A DNA stretch of 64,000 nucleotides from NCBI GenBank assembly GCA_029532625.1, contig JARFXM010000009.1:1860001-1924000 (forward strand), read 5' to 3'. This stretch comes from Lomentospora prolificans (taxonomy: Eukaryota; Ascomycota; Sordariomycetes; Microascales; Microascaceae). The position numbers and the translations under genes were made by a program. This document shows positions 58,201 through 64,000 of this stretch, in pieces. Under the pieces are notes generated by a model. It was given only the letters and a program-made list of their open reading frames with translations, was not told the origin of the DNA and searched no databases. Numbering within the stretch: position 1 is the stretch's first letter; the number at the start of each line of letters is the position of its first letter.

Positions 58201-58742
58201 CGCCCAAGGAGCCCATCACGGACTTTTCCTGGCGCAACTTTTACACGCACATCAACTACCTCCGCGTGATGCAGAAGATCTGCAAGAACAAGGCCCACCG
58301 CAACCTCCTCCTCGTGTCGTACAAGTCGTCCAACATTCTGCGCAAGTCCCTCAAGGTGCCGCAGCCCGAGCTCCGCCTGTACACGCTCAAGCTATTCAAG
58401 AACCAGGTCCCCTACTGCGGCCGCAAGTGGCGCCAGAGCAACATGCGCGTCATCACCGCCGTCTACCTCCACTGCCGCCCCGAGCTGCGTGACGAGTGGC
58501 TTGCCGGTAGCGACGTCGACGCCGAGGTCGACTCCGCCGTCCCCCTCGAGCAGGCCCTCCGGGGACTCACCCACTGGTTCAACGTGCGGAGGTACCCGGA
58601 CGGCGTGGCGCCCGGCGTCAGGACCGCCATGAGGGAGGAGCAGGATTTCTTCGCGAGGGAGGTGGAGAGGTTGGAGGTTGTGTGGGGGGAGGATGGGGAC
58701 GGGGTCGAGTGGGAGCAGGAGGGGATGATGATGGGCTATTGA
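55259..58742 (+). CDS. far11: STRIPAK scaffold subunit Far11/STRIP (HAM-2, PRO22 orthologue)
   Basis: Seven exons: 55259..56046, 56120..56259, 56331..56419, 56474..57346, 57411..57714, 57770..57899 and 57959..58742. They total 3108 nt, 1035 residues, similar to fungal STRIP proteins and a little longer than yeast Far11. All introns are 54-73 nt with GT-AG ends. The N1221 domain covers about 85-420 (DEWFVYMVWQWIRLNG, GFEIVWKALRNCFEQFW) and the DUF3402 domain about 580-1030 (ESLPNLQSLVIVLLKA, FEYLTQLLLDSNYIPLVLKLF, NFYTHINYLRVMQKICKNKAHR). The protein links the striatin-PP2A complex to membranes and kinases. In Neurospora and Sordaria its loss blocks hyphal fusion and fruiting-body development. 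A Q10 tract lies at 56-65 and a D11 tract at 562-572. The third acceptor (AGGCAG, 56330) was chosen because the earlier CAG breaks phase. Confidence 0.93.
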
Positions 58743-59331
58743 GAAGAAGGAGAGGGATAGCGTGACTGGCGACGTGTTTTTGTTGTGTGTGTGCCGGAAG
58801 AAGAGGGGGAAGGGGGGATTGCCGGAGATTGTAAGTCTAGGTATATATATGTATGTGCCTTGTTTTGTCGTCGTTCGGGAATGGGATGAAGGACTAGGGT
58901 TCGCTTGTTGCTTTTACTCGTACACGCGACCGAGAGAGAATGATCTGATGATTTGAGAGAATTCGTTCCTCGTTCAAGAGACCTATCGAGGTCGAGCTCA
59001 TTGATATCATACAAATAAAAGAGTCTCAAGGTCCTTGGCCAGGGGACCCAAGGAATCGCTATTCCCATCATGCCGAAAAATGCAGAATATAACAATGCCG
59101 TGTCCGTACCCATACCATACCCAAACAGTTAAGGATAAATAAAGGAATCCCGTATTCATGAAGAAGCCAATCAATGCTGTGTTGTTCCGTTCCGTTTATG
59201 CCGTTGTTCCCCCCGGCCCCCCTCCCAACTGCGGTTTTTTTTTTTGTTTTCCTTTTTCCCCTCCTCAGATTAATCTCATACACGAAAACTGTTCGTTTCT
59301 TTCTTCTCTCCCTTGCACCAACAAAATCTAA
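58743..59331. other. Intergenic between convergent Far11 and MARVEL genes
   Basis: 3' flanking sequence of both genes with a T-run near 59236. Nothing else is seen. Confidence 0.65.
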
Positions 59332-60732
59332 TCAAACGTCGTAAACTCCATCAGAGTACCTGTACGCAGGCGGCGATTGCATCGGGTGCACCGGCCGGCC
59401 GGCTAGCTGCACCTGGCTCCGCGTAGCCCTAGGATCCCTCGACACAGGCCGCAGGTTCTCGTAGGGTCCCGTTGGGAAGTAGATGTCGCTGGAGGGGGAC
59501 TGGCGGATCTCGCCGAGCTGCGTGGAGGAGGAGGTGTGTCCTACGGTGCTGGACGGCGGGTGGTAGGTGCCGGCCACGAGGTGGGGGAGGGACGGGCGGT
59601 GCTGGTTGCCGTTGCCGTTGCCGTTACTGTTGTAGTGGCCGGGGGAAGGGCGGAAGCCGGTGTCCGAATAGGGCGAGGGGCGTGCGGGGGAGGCATAGGG
59701 CATGGGCCTGTCGTCGATGGGGGAGACTTCGGCGTATTCGTGGGTAAGGTGGGGTGAGCTGTTATTCAGGGGGATGCGCTCGTAGCCTTGGGTGCCGAAG
59801 CGCCGGTCGCTCGCCAGGCCCAGGTCAGATTCTGCGCCGAAGCGCTGCTCGGGAGAGACTTGGACCATGGCGTAGCCTCCCGGGGCTGTGGGTCTCGTTC
59901 GCTCTGCGACGTGGACGTAGTCGTCGTCGTCGCCGCCAACTCCTCCTCCTCTTCCGGGCCGGGACGCGTCATTCTCGAAGCTCTGGCGACCGTCTAGTTG
60001 GGACGGCTGGGTGTGCTGCGGGAGCACGTTCTCCGGGTCGACGAGGGGCTTGGGCTTGACGTTGCGGGAGAAAAGGCTACGGAACCAGCTCTTCTTGGCG
60101 GGGACGGGCTGGGCAAAGGGGTTGCCGTCGTCGGCGGTGTGGTCGGAGGGGTAGGAGCCCGGGTAGGAAGAGTCCTTGAGCGGTTCCTGGGAGAGGGTCT
60201 GGCGCTTCTCGCGGTGGTGGTTGCGGCCGAGGTAGAGCGAGGTGGCGATTGAGGCTATAAACATGAAGATCATGAGGATGGCGATGGCGAGGCAGGCGGT
60301 CAGGAGGCGACAGGCGTCGGCGTACTTGGGAAGGGCCATGAAGCCGCCGTTGCCTCCGTCGTCGACCTTGTCGGCGGATTTACCCTTGCCGAAGGCGGTG
60401 TCGACCTCGCCGGAGCAGGAGCCGGCGCCGCCGCGGTTGGCGACGGCAACGTAGATGAAGGCGGCGGCGAAGGCGACATCGAAAATCATGTTGATGAAGG
60501 AAGGGAACGTGCGGCCGGCGAAGAAGCGGGTGGCGATCATGCAAGCGATGGTGTAGGCTATGGTGATGCCGGCGATGCCCTCGACGGCGCGGACAAAAGT
60601 CGGGGTGGAGAGGCCGCGGTTGGCGAGGGCGCCGAGGGTGTAGGAGTAGATGGCCAGGATGACGAGGGCTCCGGTCAGCTGGAGGGACCGGAGGGCCATT
60701 TGAAGGGTTTTGAGGGCGGGTCCGAGGGCCAT
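59332..60732 (-). CDS. MARVEL-domain membrane protein with long disordered tail
   Basis: One exon on the minus strand encodes 466 residues from ATG at 60732. Four hydrophobic helices lie at about 18-37 (TGALVILAIYSYTLGALA), 46-68, 80-98 and 145-172, with the length and spacing of the MARVEL fold. A Gly-rich, charged loop with two cysteine-bearing segments precedes helix four. MARVEL proteins sit in sterol-rich plasma-membrane patches or vesicles; fungal examples include the Nce102 family. The remaining 290 residues are a cytoplasmic, Pro/Ser/Gly-rich tail with no fold, several SP/TP sites, an acidic GGDDDDYVHV patch, NG repeats and the end YSDGVYDV. The tail has PPAY, a possible WW-domain ligand for Rsp5-type ligases; that is inference. 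A second in-frame Met (residue 12) is a less likely start. The gene converges on Far11. The exact subfamily is not recognised. Confidence 0.85.
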   Translation of the reverse strand: MALGPALKTLQMALRSLQLTGALVILAIYSYTLGALANRGLSTPTFVRAVEGIAGITIAYTIACMIATRFFAGRTFPSFINMIFDVAFAAAFIYVAVANRGGAGSCSGEVDTAFGKGKSADKVDDGGNGGFMALPKYADACRLLTACLAIAILMIFMFIASIATSLYLGRNHHREKRQTLSQEPLKDSSYPGSYPSDHTADDGNPFAQPVPAKKSWFRSLFSRNVKPKPLVDPENVLPQHTQPSQLDGRQSFENDASRPGRGGGVGGDDDDYVHVAERTRPTAPGGYAMVQVSPEQRFGAESDLGLASDRRFGTQGYERIPLNNSSPHLTHEYAEVSPIDDRPMPYASPARPSPYSDTGFRPSPGHYNSNGNGNGNQHRPSLPHLVAGTYHPPSSTVGHTSSSTQLGEIRQSPSSDIYFPTGPYENLRPVSRDPRATRSQVQLAGRPVHPMQSPPAYRYSDGVYDV

Positions 60733-62837
60733 TGTGACGGACGTATTTTTTTCCTTTTTTTTTTTTTTCTTTTTCTTCTTTTCCCTTCCTTCGTAGAGTC
60801 GGAAAGGGTTGGGAGAGAAGGACGAGAGGGGTGCGGAGACCCTATGGACGGGGAGGGGACGGGTTTGATAAGGAAGGCTCTGGCGGTTACGCTTTTGTGT
60901 TGTTTATGTTGTTGATTTGATTAACGTTAGAGATGCAGAGTGGCAGGGCGATTCGCGCAGGACGGCGTATCAATTCATTGGGCAGTCGAGTGGTTTGCCT
61001 GCGATGCGTCGAATGCGAGGAATCGACGGTGGTTGGCAGGGCGCCAGTGCGTCGTAACACGAGTGTTGGTTTCGGTGCTGCAGGAGAAGTCGACGGAGGA
61101 ATGGCAAGAGCCTGAATCAATAATAAGTAGCGAGGGTAAGATTGGAGGGAGAGAAAAGGAAAAAAGAGTGGGTGTCTGTCTGGTGAAGAATGGCCAGCTG
61201 AAGGCCCAGGAGATATTTTTGGGGGAAGCAATTGAGAATTGGTTAAAGACCAAGAGACAACTCTTGACATTGTTCTCTTGCCCCGGCTACAAAGTTTACA
61301 TCGGGGAGACGGACAGCAGCTGCCAGGAACCCAACTACTAGTTTACTAACCCTGAATTGGAGCAAGAAAAAGGGTACAAATGGATCAATGGAATAAGAAA
61401 GAGCATCAGCCCACCAGCGAGCGAGCGTATTGGGGTGACGAGTACAAGAGAAATGCGCGATGGGCAAATCCACATTTGAGCGAGAGCTGACGAAGCGGGC
61501 CGTGGCTGAATGTGGCGATGACATCACTTGGGTCGAATGTCGTCGGAGACTTGGGGCGGGCTCTGGCGGCGATTGGATGCGCAGCTCGGAGATGGCGGGG
61601 GCCTTGGTGCAATGTTGCCGTTTCCGCAGCTGGCAGAGCTAGCGTGGCGAGATGCTGCCAGCCAGCTAGCGGGAATGGATGCTAGCGAGGTGGCGGAGCA
61701 GTCTAGACAAGGGATGCGCCTGATATAGAATCAGTTGATGCCAACTAGAAGGCGGCGCTTGGCAGGGATCAATGGCATTGAGGGGATCGCTGAGGGATCC
61801 ATTGGATGGATCTCCTGTACTCAGTGCCAGCGGGCTGGGTGCAGAGCCACCCAGGCGAGAACCGCCAGCCTGGCGCCGGTTTTGGTTTTAGTGGGAGTGG
61901 GCTCAAACAATGTATTTTCGACCTTTGACCTGACAGCACGTCAACTGACAGACGCCATTGAGACTGACATGGATGGACACTTTATGTTCAGTGGATCAAC
62001 CCTTTGGTCTGGTCTGGCCTGACCTGATGTACTGTTCCACGAAGGGTTTAAATCTGGTAATTGATTTATTTTTCCTTTGGCTGGCTGGCAGGCAGGCAAA
62101 TGGAACATCTGAAATTGTCATTACTATATCCATCCACACATTCTCTCGCTTCTTTCTGGCTTCTCTGCAGGATAGATACAATTGATACTTGATACATACC
62201 ACCCTGCACGATCCCGTCCGGACGTACAAGTAATAAGCACTGTCGGGAACATGCCGAGCCAGTGACACACCACCATATGTCTTACCAATCTATCTTTAGC
62301 GCAGTGCCCGTCGCCAACGAGAGCTCGGCTCTGGTCCTGTTGAAAAAGAACACTAGGTTTGTCGTTTGTTTCCCAGAATTCCTTGGAGGGTTCGGGGTAC
62401 ATGATTCGGAAAGGGTTTCTTTTTCCTGGTCTCTAGGGTCCCCCCAATCCTGGAAATTGATGTGATTGGCATATGTCTCGGGCCTGACAATTCTGATGAT
62501 GCGGGCTTGTTGTTGCTTCAGAATTGTGAGGTCATTGTGTTTCACTTCGGACTCTCCGGAGACGACCAACGCGAGACTGTTGGATTCCATTCACGATGAG
62601 AGCCTCAGAAGACAACCTCGACTCCAATTGATGATGCACAGAGGCTTTGGCTCTCAAAGGCTTGCGCTGAGGTGAGAGTCCTGATTAGGTCTACTTTATG
62701 ACTACGTTGATGCATTCATCACCCCACTTTGTACTACACTCAGCGAAACAGCACCCACCACAACGGCTCCCATCCACGCCGCAAACCCTCCGCCCCTCCC
62801 GGCACCACTCTCACCTCCCTCGCAGGCCCCGGTGCTA
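60733..62837. other. 2.1 kb intergenic, MARVEL promoter side
   Basis: Upstream of the MARVEL gene (minus strand) is an A/T tract near 60750-60785, then sequence with no supported gene. GGCTGGC-type motifs recur at 61657 and 62081. Confidence 0.6.
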
Positions 62838-63212
62838 TTACGATGCCGGGCGCAGGGCGGCGGAGATTACGGGGGATTCCACGGCGGAGGTGTCTGTTGC
62901 TACTAAGACGTGTGGGTCCAGGTCCGGGTCCTGTCCGGAGGAGACGGCGGGCGGCGGTTCGGCTGGTGACGGCGGCGCCATAGCGAGATCCAACCACGGC
63001 GCATCAAACAGGTTCCGGTTGAGGCCGCCGAACCAGTGAGACGTGCACTCCGACGCCAACTCCGACGCCTTGTCGCTGCGCTGGTTCCACTATGAGAGCA
63101 TACCGCTCGCGTAGCTCGAGTACTCGGCCGCCATATCGTTGGCCCCCGCCGTCGTCATGCCGCACCAGGACGACAGCGGCGCGAGGCGGCCCTGTAGCGC
63201 CGGCCCCATCAT
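62838..63212 (-). pseudogene. Probable pseudogene: 125-codon frame with one in-frame TAG
   Basis: On the minus strand an ATG-ATG in good context (CACCATGATGG, 63212..63207) opens a frame that runs to TAA at 62840..62838, interrupted only by TAG at codon 41 (63092..63090). Most codons on both sides of the stop end in G or C, like the real genes in this window and unlike random intergenic frames. The conceptual product includes GRLAPLSSWCGM before the stop and SHWFGGLNRNLFDAPW after it. I do not recognise the family. It may be a recently inactivated gene, a sequencing error, or an exon pair with an unusual intron: TCTCATAG at the stop looks like an acceptor, but no donor keeps the frame. The upstream part may extend beyond 63212. 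Confidence 0.45.
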
Positions 63213-64000
63213 GGTGAGGAGGTGGACGGAGGCGGGACGGAGGGAGAGAAGAATTATTCAACGAGGGCGAGAGGCCATTTCTTTTTAAATGTTTTCTTTT
63301 TCCTTCATATGGGACTGGACGGCTGATGAGTGGTGTGTGGTGTTGGTTTGGTTGCCTGCTGGCTGTTAGGACCAGGAATGGAGCATTGTGGATTTATTTA
63401 GCTTCTTATCACAGCGTGGCGTTGCACCAGGCAGGTCTTGGCTTCATTTGCATTGCCAGATCCAACCAAGTGGTCCCCGCCTGGCTGGCTATTAGCTTCT
63501 ATTCTCCCACGTCACGTCCTTTTGCCGCTGCCCCCCCCTGTCGAGGGCCTGGAAAGGTACCATCAAGCAAGCTGGCTTGGCTGGCATCTAAAGGTACACC
63601 CATACCAGCATCAAGCAGAGTTGCGTCCGTATGCGGTGCCGGGGTAATATAATGCCAGCATTCATTCCTTCTGAGCGTTTTGGATGCGACGTAACCCGGT
63701 CGAAGCAAATGCGGCACACACCCAAGCGTCGAAAGGCAGAAGTGGGCCGTTGGTTCTTTCTCAGGAGATGACCCTCTCGTGCGTGCACATATATCGACGG
63801 GATTTGCCTACAGTGGCTTCATGCACCTTGTAGCCCTATCCCTCCACATTCCGTCTTTTCGTCGGATGCAGCACAATGCATCCGTATCCCCGGCCCGATG
63901 CGGGTTCCCAGGGACTCGGCCCAGTACGTTTGCGACCTCTTCCCCGGAAAGTGGCCGCGAGCCTTAGCCTATTAAACATTTATTATGTTGGGACAAAAAA
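63213..64000. other. Window end, no gene seen
   Basis: A/T-rich at 63270-63310, then balanced sequence with GGCTGGC motifs at 63480 and 63570. No coding frame is supported up to the window end. Confidence 0.55.

Overview
The window looks like nuclear DNA of a filamentous ascomycete, most likely a sordariomycete. Genes are split by short GT-AG introns (about 50-170 nt) with CTAAC- or CTGAT-like branch sites and lie under pyrimidine-rich leaders. The gene set includes a CCG-1/GRG-1 family protein, a STRIPAK Far11/HAM-2/PRO22 subunit and an NDT80/VIB-1-type regulator. The genus cannot be told from the sequence. No rRNA, credible tRNA, CRISPR, transposase or reverse-transcriptase gene was recognised by eye.

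Layout. At 1-4.7 kb are the 3' end of the DNA polymerase delta catalytic subunit, ribosomal protein uS14/S29 and, on the minus strand, mitochondrial EF-Tu. At 8.3-9.9 kb are a TATA-driven CCG-1 homologue and an EBP/EXPERA membrane enzyme whose start is out of frame at a C8 run. At 15-23.4 kb are a seven-helix membrane protein, a dolichyldiphosphatase (minus) and an RNF14/ITT1-type RBR ubiquitin ligase with an added RGG-rich tail. From 23.4 to 45.8 kb lies about 22.4 kb without a recognisable gene, ending in a roughly 2 kb pyrimidine-rich leader with one good candidate 5'UTR intron, in front of an NDT80/PhoG (VIB-1/XprG/FSD-1 class) transcription factor. At 54-60.7 kb are a DUF2011 protein, the Far11/STRIP scaffold and a MARVEL-domain protein (minus). 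At 62.8-63.2 kb a minus-strand reading frame with coding-like codon use carries one in-frame stop and is called a probable pseudogene.

The genes do not form a pathway cluster. They mix housekeeping functions (replication, cytosolic and mitochondrial translation, N-glycosylation lipid recycling) with signalling and development (7TM protein, STRIPAK, NDT80 factor, CCG-1). The less ordinary material is non-coding: the large desert; a dispersed TACGAAGTA motif found five times, once between 10-bp inverted arms; GTAC-dense patches and paired hairpins inside the desert; and repeated GGCTGGC motifs in the intergenic DNA on the right. Intron coordinates were set by eye from splice motifs and reading frame. 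Each multi-exon total was checked to be a multiple of three except the EBP gene, which is one base over.
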